NCBI GenBank assembly: GCA_026770575.1
Contig: MU657170.1
Span: forward strand, 425,666 to 451,513
Length of the DNA stretch: 25,848 nt
Reading direction: 5' to 3'
From: Pelagophyceae sp. CCMP2097
Lineage: Eukaryota; Sar; Pelagophyceae
Shown: one piece after another, positions 1 to 9,100 of the stretch
How positions within the stretch are numbered: position 1 is the stretch's first letter
Layout of the letters: every line of letters starts with the position of its first letter
Notes under the pieces: generated by a model
Database searches by the model: none
What the model saw: only the letters and a program-made list of their open reading frames with translations
Told to the model about the DNA's origin: nothing
Program-made: the position numbers and the translations under genes

Positions 1-40
1 ATCACAATGTCATTTTTATTATTTTTATTATTTTTTCCAT

Positions 41-230
41 ATGCCGGATTCGAACCGGCGACCTCGGGCTGTTCCAAACAATATGCCGGATTCGAGGGGG
101 GGAAGAATATTCACGTGTACGACGCGTGTACAGCACGAGCAGCCGGATTCGAGGGGGGGGTCCTGGAAACCCCCCCCACCGAATTTCCGGGCCGAGCCGC
201 GCAGGGGGGGGTCGTCGACCCCCCCTCCCT
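41..230. repeat. Repeated GCCGGATTCGA motif with tRNA T-arm-like start and G/C-run hairpins
   Basis: The 11-mer GCCGGATTCGA occurs at 43-53, 85-95 and 142-152. At the first copy the minus strand reads as a tRNA T arm: GCCGG, loop TTCGAAT, CCGGC, with a perfect RNA polymerase III B box (GGTTCGAATCC, complement of 46-56). I could not fold an anticodon arm or a matching 5' acceptor strand, so this is a tRNA-derived fragment or repeat and not a tRNA gene. The second and third copies run into G tracts. A hairpin with a 9-bp stem and 3-base loop lies at 205-225, and a similar G-run/C-run pair at 152-178. Apparent short proteins here are by-products of the repeat. Confidence 0.5.
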
Positions 231-357
231 ACCTACCGACGCCCTCCACCCCCACCGACCTTGCCCGTACCGCAGAATGGGTCTTGGATATACTGTTAGG
301 TGTAATGTAATGTAATAAAAATCACAGGATGTCCAGTCCCGGAGGACCTTCTCCTGG

Positions 358-404
358 CCTAGGGTTAGGGTTGGGGTTAGGGTGGGGTGGGGGGTTGGGG
401 TTAG
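358..404 (+). repeat. Interstitial telomere-like TTAGGG repeats
   Basis: The tract contains AGGGTTAGGG, TTGGGGTTAGGG and further GGGGTT-type units, so it is a degenerate G-rich telomere repeat on the plus strand. It is followed by ordinary sequence, so it is not a chromosome end. It could be a former telomere, a repair scar or a subtelomeric block. The G runs could form a quadruplex. Confidence 0.7.
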
Positions 405-1482
405 AAACTGCATCGAAACATGCTCCTAGACAAGACCTTTCGAACGCTCCACTGCACGCTACAAACGACGCACTGCAACCCGCTCAAACATGGTCGTCTC
501 TAAAATTATACCTCTTTAATCGGCAATGTAGGGGATTTTTAGGCCATAAACTATAAATTATGTGGCAGAATTAATAGATTACCTCAAACCACAACTTGAT
601 TTCTAAATTTGGGTCTCTCAGAACCACCAGAACCCAAGACAGCCCGGGGCCTGAACACAGTCGCTTTTAGCGATTAAAAGCACGGCGCCGGCCGCGACAG
701 TAAAACAAGGAGACAGAGTCGCTGGACAGAATAAGCGAAAATACAAGGCTTATGTGGCCTTAAGGTAATTTATAAACTCCTTTTCGGGTACTTATTGAGA
801 TATTGTGACGATTTGATGACGAACGATGGGGCATTCTATAGGACGTGTTTTTAGATGATTGCGCTCGCAACCGCTCTGAAAGTCGGTGGCATGGCGTTGG
901 CAACGCACATGCCCATCTTCTTGGCTCTCTAGAGGCACGTATTGGCTTTTTATACGAAGCACCCACACGGGAATGACCAGTCTCTTGATAAAATGTCGGA
1001 ACGGTGTGTCCTCAAGGTCGATTCCGGCTAGAGGGTGCCCATGGCTACCTCCTGCCGCGATTGAGGACACACCGTTCGACGATTTGACCGAGTTACGACC
1101 ATAGCCGCCTTGGTGGTCTTGTAGGGGCGCGCAGTGCCCCTAGAGCAAATGTTTTGGGGCTGCGCAGAGACCAGACACGAGGCCGTACGATGGCACCGAA
1201 ATCAGCTCCACAGCTTTCACTGTCAGCGCAAGCAAGGCGTCCCAAGTTGCTTTTTTTTATGTGCGAGGTCAATGTATTTTCGGCTTATTCAAGCGGGCAT
1301 GCCCGATAGTGTTTCACAGTGGGCGATCACGGTGGCACTCCAGAGCCCCATTCGCGTCCGCGCTCGAGGCTTTTGCGGTGCGTTCGAGGAGTCCAGCCCG
1401 GTAAGCTTCGTCCGGCCTCGCCCGCAATCCTGGTAGAGGCATCGTACTGCGACAAAGAGCAATTTTAGGACCGCTAGCGAAA
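405..1482. other. Long stretch without a recognisable gene
   Basis: Only short overlapping frames on both strands are present, with no recognisable motifs. The first part is relatively AT-rich. The one clear structure is the inverted repeat at 995-1080, listed separately. I see no RNA gene. Confidence 0.5.
995..1080. repeat. Inverted repeat, 17-bp perfect arms
   Basis: GAACGGTGTGTCCTCAA at 999-1015 is perfectly complementary in reverse to 1061-1077, with a 45-base spacer. With one bulged base the pairing extends to 995 and 1080. It could be the remains of a small hairpin-forming mobile element or a structured transcript. No target-site duplication was found. Confidence 0.75.
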
Positions 1483-1593
1483 ATGGACGCCCCGCCGCCC
1501 GCCGTGCCCAAGCCCTGCTGCGTCTGCGGCGAGGCCGGCGGCAAGCACTGCACCAAGTGCAAGTCGCGCCACAACTGCTCCAAAAAGTGCCAG
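1483..1593 (+). pseudogene. 5' fragment of a MYND-finger gene
   Basis: From the ATG at 1483 the frame encodes the start of a MYND zinc finger, with PKPCCVCGEAGG, then HCTKCKSRH and CSKKC. It closely matches the first 37 residues of the intact gene at 18830 and of the minus-strand gene at 2694. After about 1593 the match stops: the expected QLIDW, GGHKAQC and RING parts are missing, and the sequence becomes the antisense of a Sel1-gene 3' end. The finger loses its last Cys/His ligands, and its usual Tyr-Cys is Asn-Cys. It is a truncated copy facing the minus-strand copy tail to tail, most simply the product of an inverted rearrangement within a MYND-RING-Sel1 gene cluster. Confidence 0.75.
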
Positions 1594-1666
1594 GTGTGCT
1601 GCGAGCTTTTCGACCTTCACCGCGGCGCTGCTGCGAGGTGTGCCGCGAGCTCTTCGACCGTCACCG
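1592..1666. repeat. 44-bp-offset direct duplication at the rearrangement joint
   Basis: The 31 bases at 1592-1622 recur at 1636-1666 with three differences. On the minus strand both copies encode the last Sel1 residues (VEELAAHL and VEKLAAHL). The outer copy lies beyond the stop codon of the minus-strand gene and abuts the MYND fragment, so it marks the breakpoint. Confidence 0.7.
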
Positions 1667-2694
1667 AGGCGTCGGGAAGCACCTTGGCCGTGGCGCGCTT
1701 GAAGAAGCGCAGCGCCTCGTGGTTGTCCTGCGGCACGCTCTGGCCTTGAGCGTGACACGCGCCGAGGGTGTAGAGTGCGCCTGCGTCGCCCTGCGCCGCG
1801 GCGAGGCGGAACCACTTCACGGCTTTGTCGTACGACTGCGCCACGCCCTTGCCTTTGTAGAACATCCGGCCGAGGTTTGATTGCGCGTCAGGATAGCCTT
1901 GCTCGGCCGCGCGCCGGTACCACTGCACAGCGGTCTTGTGGTCGATCTTCACGCCGTCTCTATTCTGATAAACACGTCCAAGACGCTCCTGAGCTCGTAC
2001 TTGTCCTTGCGCTGCCGAGAGCTCAAAAAGCTGGACCGCCCGCTTAAAGTCCTTCTTGAAGCCCACGTCACCATCAAGGTACGCGCATGCGAGCGCGTAC
2101 TGCGCCTCGGCGTGCCCCCTGTCTACGTGCTTCTGCAACAGGCGGACCTCCTCGGCAGGCGATCCGGGAGGTGGCGCTCGGCAGAGCGGGCAGCGCTTGT
2201 CGTACTTGCACTTGTCGGAGCACACCGTGCAAATCATCTTGCAGCAGCACGTGTAGAGTTGTTGTGCGCCACCGTAGATCGGAAGCAGGTCCAAGCAGAT
2301 GGCGCACGTGCCGCGCCAGTCCGGCTTGACGTCGTTCGGGCGCGCAGGCCTTGGCCGTCGTCTTTTCCAGCCGAACAGCCGATAAGCGTGCCGCTGCCGT
2401 CTTGTCCGTCGGAACAGCCGGTAAGCGCGCCGCCGCCTTGGAGCCGTCCGCCAACAAGACGTCCTCGACGATGGGCGGCTCCTCCTTGGGCTTCTTTTCC
2501 AGCATGAGCTCGTCGAGGAGCCGGTCCGAGAACTCGGTGGCCATCTGCCTGCACTGCGCCTTGTGCCCGCCCTTGTTCCAGTCGATGAGCTGACACGCTT
2601 TGCCGCAATAATGCCGCGATTTGCACTTGGCGCAGTGCTTGCCGTTCGGCGCGGCGCAGACGCAGCAGGGCTTTGGGACAGCGGCCGGATCCAT
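1617..2694 (-). pseudogene. MYND-RING-Sel1 protein gene with a one-base frameshift
   Basis: Reading from the ATG at 2694-2692, the protein begins with a complete MYND zinc finger (PKPCCVCAAPNG, CAKCKSRHYC, GKAC, GGHKAQC), then a charged linker containing KEEPPIVED. The frame then shifts by one base around 2330-2345. The new frame encodes DWRGTCAICLDLLP, a Cys-rich RING-like segment (YTCCCKMICTVC, then CPLCRAP) and about four Sel1 repeats ending at 1617. MYND and RING fingers bind protein partners and RING domains often recruit ubiquitin-conjugating enzymes; Sel1 repeats form helical scaffolds. No splice sites bridge the shift, so it is a recent pseudogene or an assembly base error. The intact paralogue is at 18830. 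Confidence 0.8.
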
Positions 2695-3496
2695 CAGTCA
2701 CGTGCGGTTGTCGGCGCCGCGTCACTGGCAGTCGATCTCTCGCGGGCGTCAGTTCAACCTGCCCCGGGTCAGCCTTCAAGTTGGCCAGATGGCGTTTTCT
2801 CCGTGGCGTTCCTCGAGTCTTTCGCTAGACGCGGTTCTCAAAATCACGATTCTCGAATTGAGACAAACTGTTTGATGGAGTCGACGCGCCTCGATGCAAG
2901 CTTTCAAGATCCGTCATCTTAAGCTTCGCGGGCGGGGTCCGCGCTGAGATAATCGCGCCCAAAGTTCAACGGAATCTCGTTTTAAATTTTGGCAATTTGA
3001 CTTTGGAACATGCGTGCAGTACTTAAGATTTGATATGAACCTCCCGAGGCGCGATATCGAGCGCAGCGAGCCAAGTTTCGCCCAAACTAGGGGGTGAAAA
3101 TGAGGCTTTCAAAGAAAAAAGCTAAAGTGACCATTGAAGTGACCTTGCATTTGACGTTAAATCGGCGAAGGTCGGTGAGGCGGGTTCGCGATTTGCGACA
3201 ACGCCAATATTTGGGGAGGAGGTGTTGGGCGGCGCCCAACGGCCTATGTGTCAATCTTGTGGATGTCGCAAATCTAGCGGACCCATAGTTTCCTTTTCGG
3301 TGGATTTGGGGGGGATTTAAATTTTTTTATAGAGCGCTGCTGAACATTTGGACTGCATATTCGCGGATGACAGAAGAAGTTGAGAGTTCAACGTTTCCGC
3401 AAGAACTTAGATTTTTTTTTGCGGAAAATCTGAAAATTGTTTGCCGAGTACCGTCGGAAGCTATGCCAAACGGCTAGAGGGTGAGACGGGTGCCCC
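2695..3496. other. Non-coding stretch upstream of the MYND gene
   Basis: I found no supported gene. The region holds the promoter side of the minus-strand MYND gene and several structures: GATTTGCGACA at 3190-3200 pairs with TGTCGCAAATC at 3264-3274, and between them GTTGGGC/GCCCAAC forms a 7-bp stem with a 3-base loop at 3224-3240. T- and A-rich runs occur near 3316 and 3410. Confidence 0.5.
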
Positions 3497-4078
3497 CTAG
3501 ATGGCGGGCCGGGGCCGCCGCCTCAGCGCCTCCAGCGTCGACCGCGGCGTGGTGGATGTCAGGCCCCCTTGCCAGAATGATAATAGTATGAGAAAAAAAT
3601 CATTTAAAATGCCATCTTTGTGCACCCGCCGCGCGATGAGTTTACGGCCAATGACGATGAAAATTGGCTTGTGGGTTGTCTCTCGGCGAGCTCTTCCGGC
3701 ATGCGGAATCTTGGCGCCAACGACGACCTTTTTATTTTTACAACTTTCAGTTTCACCCCCTACCCAAACGAACGCGCAAAAGTGGGGCTGCCGAGCCTCG
3801 GCCCGACGGTCTTCTCCGAGCCGGCAGGCGAGGTCTGGCGGCGGCGCGCGCACGCGCGGTACGTCCCGGCCGCGGAACCGGCTTCTTATCGGATGCCACT
3901 GACCGCATCGCGAAGTTAGAGCGCTTCCCGCGAGACCATTTTCGGACACACCGAAAACAGCCCGCGCGCCTCCAGGGGAAAGGAGGCTCACGGTTCCGGG
4001 GTATAGGCGCCGTGGCGCGTCCGTCGCGACACTCCTGACCCCAGGGGACGTCGGTGCGCGGCTGGGCGGTGCCTCCAA
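3497..4078 (-). CDS. Uncertain open frame, possibly from a dispersed repeat
   Basis: The minus strand is open for 193 codons. The middle part has balanced composition (for example CAFVWVGGETESCKNKK and HKPIFIVIGRKLIARR), but the plus strand is also open over much of the same stretch, which weakens the case for either. No known domain, transit peptide or intron was recognised. It could be a small unknown gene or a piece of a dispersed element. I keep it as a low-confidence candidate only. Confidence 0.2.
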   Translation of the reverse strand: MEAPPSRAPTSPGVRSVATDAPRRLYPGTVSLLSPGGARAVFGVSENGLAGSALTSRCGQWHPIRSRFRGRDVPRVRAPPPDLACRLGEDRRAEARQPHFCAFVWVGGETESCKNKKVVVGAKIPHAGRARRETTHKPIFIVIGRKLIARRVHKDGILNDFFLILLSFWQGGLTSTTPRSTLEALRRRPRPAI

Positions 4079-4424
4079 GTTCGGAGTTTGAGAGCAAAAA
4101 CGGACTTCGATCCGTTAACCGAAGCTAAGTCCGGTAAGGCTTTTTACACGAGCGGCCTAGAATTTATTCAGCGATTTCGGCTCGCTGCGCTCGAAAACCG
4201 CGTCTACTTTCGCCGCGGGTTCCATCGACGACAGTAGAGTACTTTGAAAAGTTAATTTAAGAACCTGGTCAATTCGTGGATCCTCGCGGACATTTAGCCA
4301 ACGGACCGATCCTTTCCGGAATGTCCGTCCCATTCTAACTCGCCTAATATCTAATCAAGCCAGTGGCTATCTCTGGTTATGGGTCTATCATTACCACTGC
4401 TCTGATACGCAGTACTTTGCATCG
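4079..4424. other. No gene seen
   Basis: This is moderately AT-rich sequence upstream of the 4425 reading frame and probably includes its promoter. TTTAAGAACC near 4256 recurs near 5411, beyond the interrupted gene, which might mark the edges of a larger inserted unit. The match is too short to be sure. Confidence 0.4.
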
Positions 4425-4893
4425 ATGGCGACGCCGCCATCATTCGATCAGGCGCCTTTGCCGCCGCTCCCGCCGAGCCCGCTGCAGACGCCGCGCAAAC
4501 TTGAATTTGACCGCCTGTCGAAGTATGACAAGCTCGAGAAGAACTTTCAGCGCGTGGTGTCGGCCGTTAACCCCTTCGACCCTAGCGGCGACGTGGACAT
4601 AGACGCACGCGACTTAGCGCGCCTATTGTAGGACATTGCCGACAACACGTCCGCACTCGCTGACGATATGGGCCACTTCTGTTTTGTATCTTCGGACTCG
4701 GGCGCGTCGCAGCTGCTTATGCGAGTTCTACGCCAAGCGATGAAGGGCGCCGCGCGCCACGCCGTCGACGCCGCAACGGATGCGCCGACGGCCCTCGCGG
4801 AGCTCAACATGCGCTACAAGGGAGAAGCGCTTTCCAAGAAGCTCTACAACCTCAACGTATCGAACTTCAAGTCGCACCACAACCTGCACTCCG

Positions 4894-4979
4894 CGTAATG
4901 ACCCGCTAGGGGCAAAAGAGGATTCACCGGATCATTATCCTTGGAGGTGATTGTGGGGCCCGGTATATATACCGCAACG
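4894..4979. repeat. Left terminal direct repeat of the 440-bp element
   Basis: It is identical to 5248-5333, and supplies the TAA stop that ends the upstream reading frame. Confidence 0.85.
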
Positions 4980-5183
4980 CTCCCCCACACGCATACCGTA
5001 GGAACGGGAGGTTTAGCGTGGAGAAAGACAGAATACGATAATGCACCGGGCCTTGGTCCGGCTCCGGTGGCGGCCTTACTGCAGGTCTTGATCCTGTTGC
5101 CGCGGGGCGGGCTTACTGCGTGTCTTGGACACGTGACCGCTGGGGAGTGGAGGCTCACCAGAGCAACACTCGCCAAAATCGAG

Positions 5184-5268
5184 TGCCCCCTGCGGGAATC
5201 GAACCCGAGACCATTCGCAAGTGATTGTGTACGTGGGCCCATTAACCCGTAATGACCCGCTAGGGGCA
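5184..5268 (-). other. tRNA-like sequence with perfect B box
   Basis: The minus strand has a perfect B box (GGTTCGATTCC, complement of 5195-5205) and ends GGGGGCA, which could pair with TGCCCCT 84 bases upstream. The span would suit a tRNA with a long variable arm, but I could not find a sound D arm or anticodon arm, and its 5' part lies in the terminal repeat. It is more likely a tRNA-derived part of the mobile element, for example a SINE-like head, than a working tRNA gene. Confidence 0.3.
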
Positions 5269-5333
5269 AAAGAGGATTCACCGGATCATTATCCTTGGAG
5301 GTGATTGTGGGGCCCGGTATATATACCGCAACG
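5248..5333. repeat. Right terminal direct repeat of the 440-bp element
   Basis: It is identical to 4894-4979. It is followed by CTCCG and by reading frame that rejoins the interrupted gene. Confidence 0.85.
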
Positions 5334-5460
5334 CTCCGAGCACATTTACCTCGTCGGCATCGCGCAACCATCTGCTGACGACGCGCGCAGCACTTTTGGC
5401 TATCTCTGTAATTTAAGAACCGACGAAAAATTCGACAAAAGACGTTCAATATCTCAATAA

Positions 5461-6193
5461 GGCATTTATAAGACCCAATTGAAATCCATTAAATCCCTTA
5501 TTGGGATATTTTCCGGCTCCAGGGGCCCGGTTCTTAATCTGACCGGCGGTTTTTAAAGAAACGATGGTCGGTCCGGACTCTGCCTATGCTAAATTTCTCA
5601 CAGAGGTCCTCCGCGGACGCCATGATTTGGGGGTGGGCGGAGGGGACCCAGACGCGTCCCCTGGCAGCGTCAAAACCGCAAACAACGGCGTCGTCGGGCC
5701 TCTTGATTTTTTTTCTCGATTACTGGGGTACCCAGCCAACTTCCCGGTTTGCACCTCGCGGGAAAACCCACTTTCGGTTTCGCTGTTCTGTTTCTGCGGG
5801 CGGGAAATATTTCAAAAATTATGGACTTTTTCAATATTTCCAAAATGCCACTCAATTGTTTAAATCCGGTACTTTCGTGTGAAAATCAAGAGATTTGGCT
5901 CTATTTCATGTGAAAATCAAGGTTATTGGCTCCATTTCAGCTGAAATGGATCCCAGAATCTACGACTTTCGGCGGGAAGTCGGAACTTTTGGTGTGCATA
6001 AACTGGGAGGGGTTAGTTAAGTGGGGGATTTTCGTACTTTTTGATTTTCCCGCTTTTTGTTTTCGTACTTCGATTTTTGGCCGGGGTTTATGGATTTTTG
6101 GGAAAGTCCCGGGAGTCGCTGTGTCGCCTGTGCTTGTTGCGGCGCGTTGGGATGACGGTGCACCGGCTGCAGCTCGGCGCGTCGTTGGTGGCG
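5461..6193. other. Non-coding region upstream of the M32 gene
   Basis: No supported gene. TTAAGAACCG near 5412 and CGGTTCTTAA near 5527 are inverted copies. A 31-bp unit is repeated in tandem at 5878-5908 and 5909-5939, and the second copy runs into a perfect 18-bp palindrome, CCATTTCAGCTGAAATGG, at 5932-5949. The M32 promoter should lie toward the right end. An upstream in-frame ATG at 6152 is an alternative start for that gene. Confidence 0.45.
5878..5949. repeat. 31-bp tandem duplication ending in an 18-bp palindrome
   Basis: Units 5878-5908 and 5909-5939 share TGTGAAAATCAAG and TTGGCTC.ATTTCA. The palindrome at 5932-5949 is perfect. Its position a few hundred bases upstream of the M32 gene would allow a regulatory role, but nothing shows one. 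Confidence 0.7.
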
Positions 6194-9100
6194 ATGAGCC
6201 GGTTTGTGGGGGGTTTGTTGCCTTCGAACGGGTTGCGGCCGCTTCGTCTGCTCCGGCGCAACGCCTCGCTGAGGGCCTCATCGACGGCGTCCGCAACGGC
6301 TTACGAGGAGCTCAAGACGCTGCTGCAAGCGCCGGCGTCCTGGAGCGCAATCGAGGGCCGCTTCGAGCCTTGGACTGTCGAGTATCGCTTCAGTCATTGT
6401 TCAGTGCCGCGAGGTCATGCCGCTTGGGCGGTCGAGGGCCGCTTGAGCGGTCGAGGGCCGCTGCAGTGCCGAGGCCGCCACCGAGGCGCCCGAGGAGCTT
6501 CGGGGCCCTTGAGCGGCGACGACATGCGCAACTTGAAAAGCCACGGGCCCTTGCCTCTGGCCTCTTGGTCCGTCACTTGCCTCTGCTTGGGCACTCGCGA
6601 GGCCTCTTTGACGGGCCCTTGCAAGCCCCCAGGCAAAGGTTCCTTGATAAGTGTTCGGGCAGGGACTTTTCAAGGCTCCTCGCAAAGGGCCAGTCCCTCT
6701 GTACGGGTGACGGCCCCTCTCCGTGGCCTCTTACGGCCACAAAGTGCGGTCCGAGGGCGGGCCTCTCATGCGCTCCCCTCGCACGGGCAAGGCCTCGGGG
6801 TGCCATGCAAGTATGCCTCGAAAAGGGGCCTCGACGGACGGGAAGAGACCTCTGGGCGGCGTCCCAAGACACATTCTCGACGGACACTCGCAAGGTCCCT
6901 CGAAAGGCTTCAAAGTGCGGGCCTCTTCGCACGGGCCGTGGGATCCGTTCCCTGCAAGGCACGGGTCCTTGCGAGGCCCCTGAAAATCCTCGTCTTGGTC
7001 GAGCCCGGGGTCCGAAAGAGGCGTGACGTCCAGCGAGATTCTGGACAGTCCATTTGCACGGTCCATCAAGACGGTCCCTCGAGACAGCCCCTCTGGACGG
7101 TCTCTCTACATAGCCCCTCTGGACGGCCCCTTTGGACGGCCCTTTTGGACGGCCCTCTACACGGCCCCTCTGGACGACCCCTCTGGACAGTCTATCCAGA
7201 CAGCCTCTCTGGACGGGCCCTCTGGCAGTCCATTTGAGGGGCCCCTCTGAACGGTCTCTCTGGAAGGTCCCTCTGGACAGCCCCTTTGGACGGTCCCTCT
7301 TCACCGCCCCTCCGGACGGCCCCTCTGTGCGGTACGCGGACCGAGTGACGGCAGATGGATCTGAGGCGATGCTTTGGACAGTTTCTGGAGACGGTCCCTT
7401 GACAGACGTTCCCTTGAGGCATTCCTCTGGACGGTCCATCTCGACAAACACTCGGCGGCTCCTCGAGATGTTCGTCGAGACGGCCCTTGTACACGGTCCC
7501 TCGAGACGTTCCCTCGAGACGGCGGTCCTCCCTCGAGGCGGGCCCTCTGCAAAGCCCTCGGTCCCTCTGGGAGGCCCCTCGAGACGACGCCTTCGAACGG
7601 CTCCTCGAAACGGCCTCGCCAGACGGTCCTTGCCCGGGTCCTTGAAAAGCCCTCCGGACAGGCCCTGGCAAGGCGGCGGTCCCTTGCAAGGCGGCGGTCC
7701 CTTGCGAGGCCTCTTTGAAGGGGCCTATCAAGCTGCCACGCACGGCGACTTGCAAAGCGTTCTGGAAAGGATGCAAGTCTCTCGCAAGGGCCCTCGAGGC
7801 GGTCTTTCTCGAGGCGGTCTTTCTCGACGGTTCCTTTCGATGGCCCTCTCGGAATTTCCCGGAGAAGCGCCCCAGGACGGCATCGGGCCGGCGACAACGG
7901 CGCCGGAGGGTATCCAGGATGCCCGACGGAGGCTCTTGCGAGGCCTCTCGAAATGGGCCGTCGCACCAGCCCCGACTCGTTGCACGGGCCCTATCACGGG
8001 CCCTATCACGGTCCCTCGTACGGCCCCTCGCCAGGCCTCTCGAGGGCCGTCTCAAGGGCCGTCTCGAGGACCGTCTCAAGATCGCTTTGAGGCCGTCTGC
8101 ATGGCCGTCAAGAGGGCCTTCAAGAGGGCTGTCAAGAGACCGTCTAAAGGACCGTCTTCAGAACCGTCTCGCCCAGAGGCCGTCTCGGAGGTCGTCTCGA
8201 GGATGGTATGAAGAGTCGACGGCCCGTCTCGAGGACCGTCTCGAAGCCGTCTCGGGGGCTGTCTCGAAGTTCGTCTCGAGGGCCGTCTTCAGGCCCGTCT
8301 AGAGCCCCGTCTCGAGCCCCGTCTAGAGGCCTGTCTAGAGGATGGTCTTAAAAAGGCGCCAGAAGAGGCCCCTCGTCGTTGTCCAGACGTCTGCGTGTGC
8401 GCGTGTTTATTTGTTCAAAAGGGGCCCGGTGGACCGTCGCAACCCCCGGAACGCGAGGCGTCGAAAGAGGCGCGGTATGGTGGTGCGAACAACGTCGCAA
8501 GAAAAGAAGAAGAAGAAAGGCGCTTTCCGAGATGGAACGTAGGCGCGAAGTGTCGACTTTGAGCGAAATTGAAGGCATTTTGAGTTACGACGAACAGGTC
8601 TTCATGCCCCCCGGCGCCGCCCAATCCCGCGCGGCGCAGAGGGCCGCGCTCGCGGGCATCATCCACGACAAGAGGACGGGGGCGGCGATGCAAGGGGTCG
8701 TGGAGCAGTGTCGGGGTCTGGACACGTCAAAAATGACACTCAAGGCCAAAGCGAACGTCCGCGACGCTCTCGAGGCTTTCGACGTCGAAGCCTTGAAGTC
8801 TCGGGACCTCTGTGAAAAAGAGGCGAGGTTGGAATCCGAGTCGTTTGTGGCCTGGAAAGCTTCTCGGGAAGCGTCCGATTTTACACTTTTTAAATTGCAG
8901 TTACAACAAACTTTTGACTTGGCGAAAGAAGTCGCTTTAGTGACGAGGCCTACCAAGGTCGCTCTGCATCAAGAGCCGTACGACGGCGCTTTAGATAAAT
9001 TCGAGCGCGGGATGACGGCGACGAGGTTAGACGCCATCTTTGCAGAGACTAAGCAAGGTTTAAAGCCCCTCCTCGACCAAGTCCTGAATGCGCAATCGGC

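Larger units (their letters stand above)
4894..5333. mobile_element. 440-bp TRIM-like element with 86-bp terminal direct repeats
   Basis: Identical direct repeats at 4894-4979 and 5248-5333 enclose a 268-bp interior. The unit is bounded by CTCCG at 4889-4893 and 5334-5338, a possible 5-bp target-site duplication. The repeats begin CGT and end ACG and contain the palindrome CGGTATATATACCG. Read on the minus strand, a purine tract (GTGTGGGGGAG) directly precedes the distal repeat, as a polypurine tract would in an LTR element. Size, repeats and lack of coding capacity match terminal-repeat retrotransposons in miniature. The perfect repeat actually runs 90 bp, because CTCC also follows the first copy, so a simple partial tandem duplication remains possible. 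Confidence 0.55.
4425..5460 (+). pseudogene. Unknown protein gene with in-frame TAG, split by an insertion
   Basis: From the ATG at 4425 the frame has a proline-rich start (PPLPPSP) and then a helical-looking region. It is interrupted by TAG at 4629-4631 but stays open in the same frame to 4895, where the terminal repeat of the 440-bp element adds a stop. If that element and one copy of its 5-bp CTCCG flank are removed, the frame continues without a shift from 5339 through HIYLVGIAQPSADDAR to TAA at 5458-5460. The two halves therefore look like one former gene, about 190 codons without the insert. The function is unknown. The Leu/Tyr/Lys-rich helical second half vaguely recalls retrotransposon Gag proteins, which is a guess. 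The TAG could be decay or lie in an unseen intron. Confidence 0.5.

Noticed and set aside
43..120. A tRNA gene on the minus strand
   Set aside because: Only the T arm and B box are present; no anticodon arm, D arm or matching acceptor stem could be folded.
3094..3288. A small Lys/Arg-rich protein
   Set aside because: It spans the inverted repeat at 3190-3274 and shows no domain or conserved pattern.
5926..8302. Several open frames of 195-398 codons on both strands across 5926-8302
   Set aside because: Beyond exon 1 of the M32 gene they are translations of the CGAGACGG/GGACGG minisatellite, with repeating PSGRPLWT-like peptides in several frames at once, and the region is intronic.
6985..8345. 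A CRISPR array
   Set aside because: Units are 12-13 bp, degenerate and contiguous with no unique spacers, in a eukaryotic intron.
8379..8531. N-terminal extension of the M32 frame from 8379
   Set aside because: It begins at a non-ATG codon, is Arg-rich without family similarity, and conflicts with the exon 1 join that recreates the normal M32 N-terminus.
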